Below, piece by piece: positions 1 through 9,292 of a stretch of 64,000 bases of DNA. Positions within the stretch are counted from its first letter, which is position 1. The number at the start of each line of letters is the position of its first letter. The position numbers and the translations under genes are program-made. The DNA is from Mycobacterium paraffinicum (GTDB taxonomy: Bacteria > Actinomycetota > Actinomycetes > Mycobacteriales > Mycobacteriaceae), in assembly GCF_001907675.1 (NCBI RefSeq), contig NZ_MPNT01000009.1:75254-139253 (forward strand). The letters are read 5' to 3'. The notes beneath the pieces were generated by a model. The model had not been told where the DNA came from and did no database searches. It saw only the letters and a list, made by a program, of their open reading frames with translations.

Positions 1-612
1 GCCGCCCGCACCGTGACGGTGTTGGAGGACGCCGGGCTGGCGGGCTGCCACCTGGAGGATCAGGAGAACCCGAAGCGCTGCGGACACCTCGACGGCAAGG
101 CCGTGGTGCCCGTCGCCGCGATGGTGCGGCGGCTGCGGGCGGCCGTATCGGCGCGGCGCGACCCGAATTTCGTCATCTGCGCGCGCACCGATGCCGCCGC
201 CATCGAGGGCGTCGACGCCGCGATCGATCGGGCGAAGGCGTACGCGGACGCGGGAGCGGACCTGATCTTCACCGAGGCGCTGCACACGCCGGCGGAATTC
301 GAGCGGTTCCGTGCGGCCGTCGATACGCCGTTGCTGGCCAACATGACCGAGTTCGGCAAGTCGCCGCTGCTGAGCGCCAGGCAGCTGACCGACATCGGCT
401 ACAACGCGGTGATCTATCCGGTGACCACGCTGCGCCTGGCCATGCACGCCGTCGAGCTAGGACTTCGTGAAATTGCCGATACCGGAACACAATCCGCCCT
501 GCTGGGCCGCATGCAGCAGCGCGGTCGGCTCTACGAATTGCTGCGGTACGCCGAATACAACCGATTCGATTCCGATATCTACAACTTCGCGCTCGAAGGA
601 GTCACGCCGTGA
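1..612 (+). CDS. prpB: Methylisocitrate lyase PrpB (5' end outside window)
   Basis: This enzyme cleaves 2-methylisocitrate to pyruvate and succinate in the cytosol, the last step of the methylcitrate cycle that disposes of propionyl-CoA. The frame is open from base 1, so the N-terminus lies upstream; 203 residues remain. The ICL/PEP-mutase family signature KRCGH is present, with the catalytic cysteine codon at 79-81, followed by the TDA and EAL segments that line the TIM-barrel active site. The stop overlaps the next start (GTGA at 609-612), so prpB and prpC are translationally coupled. Isocitrate lyase is excluded by the short spacing and by the PrpC partner. Identification is confident; completeness cannot be judged. 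Confidence 0.93.
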   Translation, partial: AARTVTVLEDAGLAGCHLEDQENPKRCGHLDGKAVVPVAAMVRRLRAAVSARRDPNFVICARTDAAAIEGVDAAIDRAKAYADAGADLIFTEALHTPAEFERFRAAVDTPLLANMTEFGKSPLLSARQLTDIGYNAVIYPVTTLRLAMHAVELGLREIADTGTQSALLGRMQQRGRLYELLRYAEYNRFDSDIYNFALEGVTP

Positions 613-1733
613 GCACCATCGAAGACAAGCCCCGCATCTTCAAGGGCCTGGCCGGTGTCGTCGTCGACACCACCGCCATCTCCAAGGTGGTACCGGAGAC
701 CAACTCGCTGACCTATCGCGGGTACGCGGTGCAAGACCTGGCCAAGAATTGCAGCTTCGAGCAGGTGGCGTACCTGCTCTGGCACGGCGAACTGCCCACT
801 GACCACGCGCTGGCACTCTTCACCCAACGCGAGCGCGCATCGCGCCGGCTGAATAGGACCATGCTGTCGCTGCTGGCGAAGCTGCCCGACACCTGCCATC
901 CGATGGACGTGGTGCGCACGCTGATCAGTCACATGGGTGCCGAAGACCCTGAGGAGGACGACAGCGACGAGTCGGCCAACTACGCCAAGTCGTTGCGGAT
1001 GTTGGCGGTGCTGCCGACTATCGTGGCCGCCGACATGCGCCGCCGGCGCGGCCTGGAACCCATCGCGCCGCACGCCCACATGAGCTACGCCCAGAACTTC
1101 CTGCACATGTGCTTCGGCGATGTCCCCGAGCAGGTGGTGGTGGACGCGTTTGAGCAGTCGATGGTCCTCTACGCCGAACACAGCTTCAACGCCTCGACGT
1201 TCGCGGCGCGGGTGGTCACCTCAACCCAGTCCGACATCTACAGCGCGGTCACGGCGGCCATCGGCGCCCTGAAAGGCCCGCTGCACGGGGGCGCCAACGA
1301 AGCCGTGATGCACGACATGCTCGAAATAGGCCTGGCGGAAAACGCTTCCGAATGGTTGCGGGGCAAGCTGGCGCGCAAAGAGAAGATCATGGGGTTCGGC
1401 CACCGCGTGTACAAGAACGGCGACTCCCGGGTGCCCACCATGAAGGAGGCGCTCGAGCGGGTGGCCGCCGTGCGCGACGGACAGAAGTGGCTGGACATCT
1501 ACGAGGTCCTGGAGAACGGCATGGCCGAAGCCAACGGCATCAAGCCGAACCTCGACTTCCCCACCGGGCCGGCCTACTACCTGATGGGCTTCGACATTGC
1601 CTGCTTCACGCCCATCTTCGTGATGAGCAGGATCACCGGATGGACGGCCCACATCATGGAGCAGACGGCGTCCAACGCGTTGATCCGTCCGCTCAGCGAA
1701 TATGTCGGACCTCCGCAACGGGCTCTATCGTAA
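609..1733 (+). CDS. prpC: 2-methylcitrate synthase PrpC
   Basis: It condenses propionyl-CoA with oxaloacetate to 2-methylcitrate (citrate synthase family, cytosolic). The protein has 374 residues, near the usual prokaryotic size of about 370-390. Conserved family elements are visible: the first histidine in GPLHGGANEAVM, the second in GFGHRVYK, and the aspartate in NLDFPTGP. The GTG start overlaps the prpB stop and is preceded by AAGGAG. The prpB-prpC pairing favours methylcitrate synthase over plain citrate synthase, although mycobacterial PrpC can accept acetyl-CoA as well. No prpD is seen; it may lie upstream of the window. Pyruvate carboxylase follows after 5 bases, which would return the pyruvate product to oxaloacetate. 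Confidence 0.93.
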   Translation: MSTIEDKPRIFKGLAGVVVDTTAISKVVPETNSLTYRGYAVQDLAKNCSFEQVAYLLWHGELPTDHALALFTQRERASRRLNRTMLSLLAKLPDTCHPMDVVRTLISHMGAEDPEEDDSDESANYAKSLRMLAVLPTIVAADMRRRRGLEPIAPHAHMSYAQNFLHMCFGDVPEQVVVDAFEQSMVLYAEHSFNASTFAARVVTSTQSDIYSAVTAAIGALKGPLHGGANEAVMHDMLEIGLAENASEWLRGKLARKEKIMGFGHRVYKNGDSRVPTMKEALERVAAVRDGQKWLDIYEVLENGMAEANGIKPNLDFPTGPAYYLMGFDIACFTPIFVMSRITGWTAHIMEQTASNALIRPLSEYVGPPQRALS

Positions 1734-1738
1734 GTACC

Positions 1739-4700
1739 GTGTTCGCGAAAGTTCTGGTCGCCAATCGAGGAGAGATCGCGATCCGCGCGTTTCGCGCGGC
1801 CTACGAGTTGGAACTGGCCACCGTGGCGGTCTATCCCTACGAGGATCGCAACTCCGTTCATCGACTGAAGGCCGACGAGTCCTACCAGATCGGCGAGCAG
1901 GGGCACCCCGTCCGTGCCTACCTGTCGGTCGACGAGATCGTCGAAACCGCGCTGGCCTGCGGAGCTGACGCGATCTACCCGGGCTATGGCTTCCTGTCGG
2001 AGAACCCGGACCTGGCGGCGGCGTGCGCGGCGGCGGGCATCACCTTCGTCGGCCCGAGCGCGGAGGTGCTGGAACTCACGGGCAACAAGTCCCGAGCCGT
2101 CGCCGCCGCCCGGGAGGCCGGCCTGCCGGTGCTCGCCTCCTCGGCGCCTTCAACGTCGGTGGACGAGCTGCTGACGGCCGCCGAGTCGCTGACGTTTCCG
2201 TTGTTCGTCAAGGCGGTCGCCGGCGGCGGCGGCCGCGGCATGCGCCGGGTCACCGACCCCGCCGCGCTGGCCGAGGCGATCGAGGCGGCAAGTCGCGAGG
2301 CCGAATCGGCGTTCGGTGACGCCTCGGTGTTCCTCGAGGAGGCGGTGCTCAACCCCCGCCACATCGAGGTCCAGGTGTTGGCCGACAACCACGGCAACGT
2401 CATCCACCTCTACGAGCGCGACTGCAGCGTCCAGCGCCGACACCAGAAGGTGATCGAGATCGCGCCGGCCCCGAACCTGGATCCCGAACTGCGCCAGCGC
2501 ATCTGTTCCGACGCGGTGAACTTCGCCCGCAGCATTCGTTACACGTGCGCGGGCACGGTGGAATTCCTGCTCGACGAACGCGGCCAGCACGTGTTCATCG
2601 AGATGAATCCGCGCATTCAGGTCGAGCACACCGTCACCGAGGAGATCACCGACGTCGACCTGGTGTCCGCCCAGCTGCGAATCGCCGGCGGAGAGACGCT
2701 GGAAGAGATTGGTCTGAGCCAGGATTCGGTGGTCCCGCACGGTGCGTCGTTGCAGTGCCGCATCACAACCGAGGACCCGGCCAACGGCTTTCGCCCGGAC
2801 ACCGGCCGCATCACCGCCTACCGCACCCCGGGCGGGGCGGGAATCCGGCTGGACGGCGGGACGACGCTGGGCGCGGAGATCAGCGCCCACTTCGACTCGA
2901 TGCTGATCAAGCTCACGTGTCGGGGCCGCGACTTCGCGACGGCCGTGCGGCGCGCCCGCCGCGCCGTCGCGGAGTTCCGCATCCGCGGCGTGTCGACGAA
3001 CATCCCGTTCCTGCAAGCGGTCCTGGACGACCCGAGCTTCCAAGCCGGCCGGGTCACCACGTCGTTCATCGAGGACCGCCCGCAGCTGCTCACCGCACGC
3101 GGCTCCGCCGACCGCGGCACCAAGATCCTCAGCTACCTGGCCGACGTGACCGTCAACAAGCCGCACGGTGAGCGCCAGTCGGCGGTCTACCCCCACGACA
3201 AGCTGCCCGAGATCGACCTGACCGCGGACCCACCCGAGGGCTCCAAGCAGCGCCTGGCCGAACTCGGGCCCGAACGATTCGCGGCCTGGCTGCGCGAATC
3301 GCACGGCGTCGCCGTCACGGACACCACGTTCCGCGACGCGCATCAGTCCCTGCTCGCGACGCGGGTCCGCACAAGCGGCCTGGTCACGGTGGCGCCCTAC
3401 ATCGCGCGGATGATGCCGCAGCTGCTCTCGATCGAATGCTGGGGTGGGGCGACCTACGACGTAGCGCTGCGGTTTTTGAAGGAGGACCCGTGGGAGCGCC
3501 TGGCGGTGCTGCGGGAGGCCGTGCCGAACATCTGCCTGCAGATGCTGCTGCGCGGCCGAAACACGGTGGGCTACACCCCCTATCCGGAGACGGTGACCAC
3601 GGCCTTCGTCGAAGAAGCCGCCCGCACCGGAATCGACATCTTCCGGATCTTCGACGCCCTGAACAATGTCGACTCGATGCGGCCCGCCATCGACGCGGTT
3701 CGCGAAACCGGCTCCGCCTTAGCGGAAGTCGCGATGTCCTACGCCGGCGATCTGAGCGATCCGACCGAGACGCTCTACACGCTCGACTACTACCTGAAGC
3801 TGGCCGAACAGATCGTCGAGGCGGGCGCACACGTCCTGGCGATCAAGGACATGGCCGGGCTGCTGCGGGTGCCGGCAGCGACGACACTGGTCACGGCGCT
3901 CAAGTCGCGGTTCGACCTGCCGGTCCACGTGCACACCCACGACACCCCGGGCGGACAGCTGGCGACCTACGCGGCGGCGTGGCACGCCGGAGCCGACGCC
4001 GTCGACGGCGCCGCCGCGCCGCTGGCGGGCACCACCAGCCAGCCCGCGCTGTCATCGATCGTGGCAGCCGCGGCGCACACCACCTACGACACCGGGCTGT
4101 CGCTGGAGGCGGTGTGCGAATTGGAGCCCTACTGGGAAGCGCTGCGCAAGGTGTACGCGCCTTTCGAGTCCGGCCTGCCGGCCCCGACCGGCCGCGTGTA
4201 CCGCCACGAGATTCCCGGGGGTCAACTGTCGAACCTGCGCCAGCAGGCCATCGCGCTGGGGTTGGGTGACCGCTTCGAAGAGATCGAAAACGCTTACGCC
4301 GGAGCCGATGCCATCCTCGGGCACCTGGTCAAGGTCACCCCCTCCAGCAAGGTGGTCGGCGACCTGGCGCTGGCGCTGGTGGGCGCGGGCGTCAGCGCCC
4401 AGGAATTCGCCGAGGATCCCGCGCGCTACGACATCCCGGAGTCGGTCATCGGCTTTTTGCGAGGGGAGCTTGGTGACCCGCCCGGCGGGTGGCCGGAACC
4501 CCTGCGCACCAAGGCGTTACAGGGTCGCGGTCCGGCCAAACCGGAAGAGCGGCTGTCGGGAGACGACGAAAAGGCGCTGGGCACCGCCGGCCCCGTGCGC
4601 CAGGCGGTGCTGAATCGGCTGCTGTTCCCGGGGCCGACTCGCGAACTCGAGGAGCACCGCGAACAATACGGAGACACCTCGCAACTGAGCGCCAACCAAT

Positions 4701-5122
4701 TCTTCTACGGGCTCCGCCAGGACGAGGAGCACCGGGTGGAACTGGAGCGCGGCGTGGAGCTCCTTATCGGTTTGGAGGCCATCTCCGATCCCGACGAACG
4801 CGGCATGCGGACCGTGATGTGCATCCTCAACGGCCAGTTGCGCCCGGTCGTGGTACGCGACCGCGGCATCGCCGCGGACGTTCCCACCGCCGAAAAGGCC
4901 GATCGGAACAACCCCGACCACATCGCCGCCCCGTTTGCCGGTGTTGTCACGGTGAGTACGAACGTCGGCGATGAGGTCGAGGCGGGGCAAACCATCGCGA
5001 CGATCGAAGCGATGAAGATGGAGGCCGCCGTGACCACCCCCAAGGGGGGCAAGGTCGCGCGGATCGCGGTGTCCGCGACCGCCCAGGTCGAGGGCGGCGA
5101 TCTGCTGGTGGTGGTCAGCTAG
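1739..5122 (+). CDS. pyc: Pyruvate carboxylase
   Basis: This biotin enzyme carboxylates pyruvate to oxaloacetate (anaplerosis). The product has 1127 residues, the normal size for the single-chain form. In order there are a biotin carboxylase domain (about 1-450, glycine-rich ATP loop GGGGRGM, EMNPRIQVEHTVTE), a carboxyltransferase barrel starting near 530 (FRDAHQS, with the metal/catalytic aspartate near 533), and a C-terminal biotinyl domain with EAMKMEA, biotinyl lysine about residue 1093. The GTG start was chosen because FAKVLVANRGEIA is the family N-terminus; no strong ribosome site is seen, fitting coupling to prpC. Its TAG stop interlocks with the convergent lyase stop in a shared CTAG. 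Confidence 0.96.
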   Translation: MFAKVLVANRGEIAIRAFRAAYELELATVAVYPYEDRNSVHRLKADESYQIGEQGHPVRAYLSVDEIVETALACGADAIYPGYGFLSENPDLAAACAAAGITFVGPSAEVLELTGNKSRAVAAAREAGLPVLASSAPSTSVDELLTAAESLTFPLFVKAVAGGGGRGMRRVTDPAALAEAIEAASREAESAFGDASVFLEEAVLNPRHIEVQVLADNHGNVIHLYERDCSVQRRHQKVIEIAPAPNLDPELRQRICSDAVNFARSIRYTCAGTVEFLLDERGQHVFIEMNPRIQVEHTVTEEITDVDLVSAQLRIAGGETLEEIGLSQDSVVPHGASLQCRITTEDPANGFRPDTGRITAYRTPGGAGIRLDGGTTLGAEISAHFDSMLIKLTCRGRDFATAVRRARRAVAEFRIRGVSTNIPFLQAVLDDPSFQAGRVTTSFIEDRPQLLTARGSADRGTKILSYLADVTVNKPHGERQSAVYPHDKLPEIDLTADPPEGSKQRLAELGPERFAAWLRESHGVAVTDTTFRDAHQSLLATRVRTSGLVTVAPYIARMMPQLLSIECWGGATYDVALRFLKEDPWERLAVLREAVPNICLQMLLRGRNTVGYTPYPETVTTAFVEEAARTGIDIFRIFDALNNVDSMRPAIDAVRETGSALAEVAMSYAGDLSDPTETLYTLDYYLKLAEQIVEAGAHVLAIKDMAGLLRVPAATTLVTALKSRFDLPVHVHTHDTPGGQLATYAAAWHAGADAVDGAAAPLAGTTSQPALSSIVAAAAHTTYDTGLSLEAVCELEPYWEALRKVYAPFESGLPAPTGRVYRHEIPGGQLSNLRQQAIALGLGDRFEEIENAYAGADAILGHLVKVTPSSKVVGDLALALVGAGVSAQEFAEDPARYDIPESVIGFLRGELGDPPGGWPEPLRTKALQGRGPAKPEERLSGDDEKALGTAGPVRQAVLNRLLFPGPTRELEEHREQYGDTSQLSANQFFYGLRQDEEHRVELERGVELLIGLEAISDPDERGMRTVMCILNGQLRPVVVRDRGIAADVPTAEKADRNNPDHIAAPFAGVVTVSTNVGDEVEAGQTIATIEAMKMEAAVTTPKGGKVARIAVSATAQVEGGDLLVVVS

Positions 5123-6027
5123 CCGTTTCGGATCAGGGCGGCGCGTGCCAGCGTCGCCTGCGCCATCTTCACGTGCGCGGCGTCGACCAGGACACCATTG
5201 ACGCCCACCGCTCCCCTACCCCTGGCCTCGGCTTCCCGGTATGCCGCGAGATTTGTCTCGGCGCGGGCTATTTCGTCGGCCGTCGGTGCGTAGATGCGGT
5301 TGGCGACGGGGACTTGGTCGGGATGGATCGCCCACTTGCCGGTGTAGCCCATCAGCGAGGCCCGCCGGGCGTCACGCTCGTAGCCCGCCAGGTCGCGGTA
5401 GTCAGGGTATGGCGCGTCGATCGCGTCGATGCCGGCGATCCGCGCGGCAACGATCACCTTATTGCGCGCGTAATGCCAGAAATCACCGGGGTATTCGCCG
5501 AGCGGGGCGAAGTTGGTGTCTACCCGCGCGCCCTGCGACAAAGAGAAGTCGCCCAAGCCGAAGATCAATGCGTCCAGCCGGGGGCTGGCCAGGGCGATCT
5601 CTTCGGCGTTGGCCAGCCCCTCGACTTCCTCGATGAGGACTTCGAGCCGAATTTGCTTGCCCAGTCCTAGTGCTGACTCGAGCTGGGTGAGCAGCACGTC
5701 GACCCACCAGACGTCGCGTGCGCGGCGGGCCTTCGGGATGATGACGGTGTCGAGGTTTTCGCCGGCCTTGGTCACCACGTCGATCAGGTCGGCGTGACAC
5801 CAGCGGGTGTCCAGGCCGTTGATCCGCACCGCCCGCGCGGTGTGACCCCAGTCGAGGTCGTTGAGCGCACTGATCGCCTTGGCGCGTGATGCCTCCTTGA
5901 CGGCGGCGGGCACAGCGTCCTCAAGATCGAGGAATACCAGGTCGGCGCCGCACGCGGCCGCCTTGGCGAACATGTTGTCGTTGCTCGCGGGGACGGCGAG
6001 CTCGGAGCGGCGGAGAAGTTGCGTCAT
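5119..6027 (-). CDS. HpcH/HpaI (CitE/Mcl-type) CoA-ester lyase
   Basis: The 302-residue protein belongs to the CitE/malyl-CoA lyase group, which splits or forms beta-hydroxyacyl-CoA esters such as malyl-CoA or citramalyl-CoA with a Mg2+-bound TIM barrel. Visible signatures are the N-terminal RSELAVPASN, the metal-site LDLEDAVP, IIPKARRARDV, FGLGDFSLS and the C-terminal GKWAIHPDQV. Size and the GKWxIHP element resemble L-malyl-CoA/beta-methylmalyl-CoA lyases more than citrate lyase beta subunits; no citrate lyase partners are present. It starts 14 bases after a family III CoA-transferase gene, suggesting that the transferase makes the CoA ester and this enzyme cleaves it. The exact substrate is not determinable here. 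Confidence 0.85.
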   Translation of the reverse strand: MTQLLRRSELAVPASNDNMFAKAAACGADLVFLDLEDAVPAAVKEASRAKAISALNDLDWGHTARAVRINGLDTRWCHADLIDVVTKAGENLDTVIIPKARRARDVWWVDVLLTQLESALGLGKQIRLEVLIEEVEGLANAEEIALASPRLDALIFGLGDFSLSQGARVDTNFAPLGEYPGDFWHYARNKVIVAARIAGIDAIDAPYPDYRDLAGYERDARRASLMGYTGKWAIHPDQVPVANRIYAPTADEIARAETNLAAYREAEARGRGAVGVNGVLVDAAHVKMAQATLARAALIRNG

Positions 6028-6041
6028 CGAATGTCCTTTTG

Positions 6042-7226
6042 TTACAGCACGCCTCGTGCGCGCAGGTCGTCGATCTGCGTTGCGGCCAGTCCGAGCAAGT
6101 CGCCGTAGATCTCGGCGTTATGCTCGCCCAAGCGCGGCCCAAGGTGACCGACCGTCCCGGCCGCCGACGAGAATCGCGGGACGGGGGCCTGCACCGTCAT
6201 CGGCCCGAGCTGTGGGTCCTCGACGGCGACGAACACCTCCCGGTGCGCGAGCTGATCGTCGGCCATCAGGTCGCGGATGTCGTAGACCGGGGCCGCGGCC
6301 ACGTCGTGCGCCTCGAAGACCGCCATCGCCTCCGAAAGCGTTCTGCTGGCAACCCAATCGGCCACCACCCGGTCGACCTCGCTTGCACGGGCCAGGCGTC
6401 GCTGTGGGTCGGCAAAGTCGGCGTCCCGTAACAGGTCTTCGCGGCCGATGGCGCGGAATACCCTCAGCGCCAACGCCGGTGAACTGCCGGACATGGCCAG
6501 CCACCGCCCGTCCGTGGTGCGATAGGTGTTACGCGGGGCAGAGATATCCCACCGGTTGCCCGAGCGCTCCGGGACCAGTCCCAGCTGGTCATAGCCCAGC
6601 AGGGTCTGTTCGAGCAGCCGGGCCAGCGGATCGATCAGGTTGACGTCGATCAGCTGCCCCGGCCCCCCGTGCACGTCACGGTGATAGAGCGCCATCAGCA
6701 CCGCGTAGGCGGCGTTCAACGACGCGACGCCGTCGGCCAGCATGAACGGCGGCAGCGTGGGTGGTCCACCGGCCTGGCCGGTGATGTGGGCGAACCCGCT
6801 CATCGCCTCACCCAGCGTGCCGAAACCCGGCCGCTCGCTTTTGGGTCCACTGAGCCCATAGCCGGTGATGTGCAGCATCACCAATCGGTCGTTCACCGCG
6901 CGCAGGCTCTCGTAGTCCAGGCCCCACTTCCGTAACGTTTGCGGCCGGCTGTTGAAGATGGCGACGTCGGCCCGCTCCACCAACCGGCGCACCAGCTCCT
7001 GCCCCTCGGCGCAGCGCAGGTCCAGCGTGATGGATCGTTTGTTGCGCGATATGGACTTCCACATCAGGCCGATCCCGTCGCGCTGGTTGCCCCAACCGCG
7101 GATCGGATCGCCGCGCTTGGGCTCTTCGACCTTGATCACGTCGGCGCCGAATTCGCCGAGGTAGGTCGCCACCAGCGGGGCAGCGGCAAGGGTGGCGAGG
7201 TCGAGCACCCGGAGGCCGTCAAGCAC
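6042..7226 (-). CDS. Family III CoA-transferase (CaiB/BaiF)
   Basis: Such enzymes move CoA between carboxylic acids through an aspartyl-CoA intermediate. The 394-residue length is typical. The family N-terminus (GLRVLDL, then GADVIKVEEP) is intact, RNKRSITLDL is present, and the likely catalytic aspartate is about D165 in the MLADGVASL segment. The GTG start overlaps the stop of the upstream monooxygenase by 8 bases, so the three minus-strand genes read as one operon. With a malyl/citramalyl-CoA-type lyase directly downstream, a dicarboxylate acceptor (malate, citramalate or itaconate) is a reasonable guess, but carnitine-, bile- or oxalate-type substrates cannot be excluded from sequence alone. 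Confidence 0.88.
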   Translation of the reverse strand: MLDGLRVLDLATLAAAPLVATYLGEFGADVIKVEEPKRGDPIRGWGNQRDGIGLMWKSISRNKRSITLDLRCAEGQELVRRLVERADVAIFNSRPQTLRKWGLDYESLRAVNDRLVMLHITGYGLSGPKSERPGFGTLGEAMSGFAHITGQAGGPPTLPPFMLADGVASLNAAYAVLMALYHRDVHGGPGQLIDVNLIDPLARLLEQTLLGYDQLGLVPERSGNRWDISAPRNTYRTTDGRWLAMSGSSPALALRVFRAIGREDLLRDADFADPQRRLARASEVDRVVADWVASRTLSEAMAVFEAHDVAAAPVYDIRDLMADDQLAHREVFVAVEDPQLGPMTVQAPVPRFSSAAGTVGHLGPRLGEHNAEIYGDLLGLAATQIDDLRARGVL

Positions 7227-8577
7227 CGGCGGTCACCCGGGCGTTCGACGGGCGTTCCAGCCCGAGGTGGCCCCGCAGCGTCGACGCTTCGTACCGGGTC
7301 CGGAACAGGCCTCGTCGTTGCAGTTCCGGGACAACCATGCGCACGAGGTCTTCGAATGCGCCGGGCAAATGCGTTGCGGCCAAGACGAACCCGTCGCACG
7401 CTTCGGTCTGGAACCACTCCGCCATCTGGTCGGCGACCTGCTCGCCGGTGCCGACGAAGCGGGGACCTTGCAAGAGGGTGGCGCGGTGGTTCGCCAGATC
7501 GCGCAGGGTCACCGTGTCCCCACCGATGTGCGCGCGCAGGCTTTGCACCAATCCGCGGATGCCGGACACCGATGCCAGGAGTTCGTCGGTCACCGGATCG
7601 TCCAGGCCATGTTGCGCGAAGTCGTAATTCGTCAGTTCCGACAGGAGCGTCAGCGACGCCATCGGATGGACCAGGTCGTTGAGGAACAGGGCTTCGCGGT
7701 CTTTGGCGTGCGCCTCGGACTCCCCGACCACGGCGTAGGCCATCGGGCAGATGCGCACCGCCGCGGGATCGCGGCCCGCGGTGGCGATGCGCTCCTTCTG
7801 ATCCGCGTAATGGCCCCGCGCCACGTCGATCCCCGGATCGCCGGTGAAGATCAATTCCGCCCAGCGCGAGGCGAATTCGCGACCTCTGCCCGACGATCCG
7901 GCCTGGATGATCACGGGCCTGCCCTGGGGGGTGCGCGGCACGGTCAGCGGTCCGCGCGCGGAGAAGTACGGGCCGACATGCGCCAGCTCGTGCACCTTGC
8001 CCGGATCGGCGTAGCGGCCGGCCACCCGGTCGTGCAGCACGGCGTCGTCCTCCCACGTGTCCCACAACCCGGTCACCACGTCCAGGAATTCATCGGCGCG
8101 GTCGTAGCGTTCGTCGTGGCCCAGGTGGGCGTCGAGACCGAAGTTCTGCGCTTCACGGTCGTTGACCGAAGTGACCACGTTCCAGGCTGCGCGGCCCCCG
8201 GAAAGGTGATCGAGCGTGGCGAAAGTTCTCGCGACGTGGAACGGCGCGTAGTAGGTGGTCGAGTACGTCGCACCCAGCCCGATTTTCGAGGTGGATTCGG
8301 CCAGCACCCCGAGTACCACGCCGAGGTCGAGCTTGACCGGGCGTGCGCCGTACGACACCGCGTCGGCCACCGAGGCGCCATAGACGCCCGGCATCGCCAG
8401 CCGGTCGTCGAAGAACATCAGGTCGAAGCAGCCCTCTTCCAATTGTCGGCCGATCTTGGCGTAGTAGGCGGCGTCGAGGTACCGGTGTTCCGTCGCGGGG
8501 TGCCGCCACGAGCCCGCGTACACGGAGGTGCTGCCGGCCTGCATGAACGCCACGAGCGCCATCTTGTCGGTTCGCAT
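7219..8577 (-). CDS. NtaA/SnaA/DszA-family flavin monooxygenase
   Basis: A 452-residue luciferase-fold oxygenase of the nitrilotriacetate monooxygenase component A group, which uses reduced FMN supplied by a separate reductase. Hallmarks are the start (ALVAFMQAGSTSVYAGSWRHP), the LGATYSTTYYAPFHVARTFATLDHLS block, SGGRAAWNVVTS, and the C-terminal TGEQVADQMAEW. No flavin reductase gene is in the neighbourhood. It is the first gene of an operon with a CoA-transferase and a CoA-ester lyase and is divergent from a GntR regulator, which suggests an inducible catabolic pathway for an organic acid, amine or sulfur compound. The ATG at 8577 is well placed 15 bases from the operator palindromes. Confidence 0.87.
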   Translation of the reverse strand: MRTDKMALVAFMQAGSTSVYAGSWRHPATEHRYLDAAYYAKIGRQLEEGCFDLMFFDDRLAMPGVYGASVADAVSYGARPVKLDLGVVLGVLAESTSKIGLGATYSTTYYAPFHVARTFATLDHLSGGRAAWNVVTSVNDREAQNFGLDAHLGHDERYDRADEFLDVVTGLWDTWEDDAVLHDRVAGRYADPGKVHELAHVGPYFSARGPLTVPRTPQGRPVIIQAGSSGRGREFASRWAELIFTGDPGIDVARGHYADQKERIATAGRDPAAVRICPMAYAVVGESEAHAKDREALFLNDLVHPMASLTLLSELTNYDFAQHGLDDPVTDELLASVSGIRGLVQSLRAHIGGDTVTLRDLANHRATLLQGPRFVGTGEQVADQMAEWFQTEACDGFVLAATHLPGAFEDLVRMVVPELQRRGLFRTRYEASTLRGHLGLERPSNARVTAGA

Positions 8578-8591
8578 AATTGGAATCTAAC

Positions 8592-8636
8592 ATCTGATAT
8601 TTCAGATACCAAATGTAGGATTTGTAATTTGGTATC
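8592..8636. promoter_or_regulatory. Double palindrome, probable GntR operator
   Basis: In the 67-base divergent gap there are two perfect inverted repeats. One has 6-base arms ATCTGA/TCAGAT at 8592-8597 and 8602-8607. The other has 10-base arms GATACCAAAT/ATTTGGTATC at 8605-8614 and 8627-8636. The arms overlap at 8605-8607. The right arm ends 8 bases before the GntR ATG, so a bound regulator would block its own expression and probably the divergent operon. The AT-rich block contrasts with its GC-rich surroundings. Confidence 0.75.
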
Positions 8637-8644
8637 CTTCGCAG

Positions 8645-9292
8645 ATGGCAGCGATCGACATCTCCGGAACGGTGCGAGAACGTGCCGCCCGTGAACTTCG
8701 GGACCGCATTCTGACCGGCGCACTGCCGGCCGGGTCGCGGGTCGACCTGGATGCGATCACCGAGGAGTTCGCGACCAGCCGGACACCCGTGCGTGAGGCG
8801 CTGCTAGAGCTTTCGTTCGAGGGCCTGGTCCAGGTGGCGCCGCGCAGTGGCGTGACGGTGCTCGGCATCAGCCCCGACGACGTCCTCGACAGCTTCACCA
8901 TCTTGGGGGTGCTGACGGGACAAGCGGCGGCATGGGCCGCCGAACGGATCGAACCCGAGGAGCTGCAGACGCTGCGGGAGCTGGCGGCCGACGTGGTTGC
9001 CCGATCCGGTGACGACAGCATCGGCGAGGCCAACTGGCATTTTCACCAGATGATCCACCGCGCCGCGCATTCGCCCCGGTTGCTCACTCAGATCAAACAG
9101 GCATCACGCGTGGTGCCGAGCAACTTCCTCACACTGTTCCCGGAGCACGAAAAACATTCGCTCGATGAACACCAGGAACTGCTTGACGCGCTGGGCGACA
9201 AAGACGCCGAACGGGCGCGCACGATCGCAGAACGGCATGTCCTCGACGCCGGCCGTTCGCTGGCCGACTGGTTGCAGCGCCGCGAAGCCTAG
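8645..9292 (+). CDS. GntR-family regulator (FadR/FCD subfamily)
   Basis: The 215-residue protein has an N-terminal winged helix (residues about 5-75, with LDAITEEFATSRTPVREALLELSFEGLV) and a helical FCD ligand domain. The FCD domain shows the spaced histidines expected for a metal/ligand pocket (FHQMIHRAAHSPRL, later EHQELLDAL and ERHVLDAG). Members usually repress the adjacent catabolic operon until an organic acid is bound. Here that would be the divergent monooxygenase/CoA-transferase/lyase operon, and the intergenic palindromes are the obvious binding sites. The start ATG at 8645 has no clear Shine-Dalgarno sequence, so a very short leader or leaderless transcript is possible. Confidence 0.9.
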   Translation: MAAIDISGTVRERAARELRDRILTGALPAGSRVDLDAITEEFATSRTPVREALLELSFEGLVQVAPRSGVTVLGISPDDVLDSFTILGVLTGQAAAWAAERIEPEELQTLRELAADVVARSGDDSIGEANWHFHQMIHRAAHSPRLLTQIKQASRVVPSNFLTLFPEHEKHSLDEHQELLDALGDKDAERARTIAERHVLDAGRSLADWLQRREA

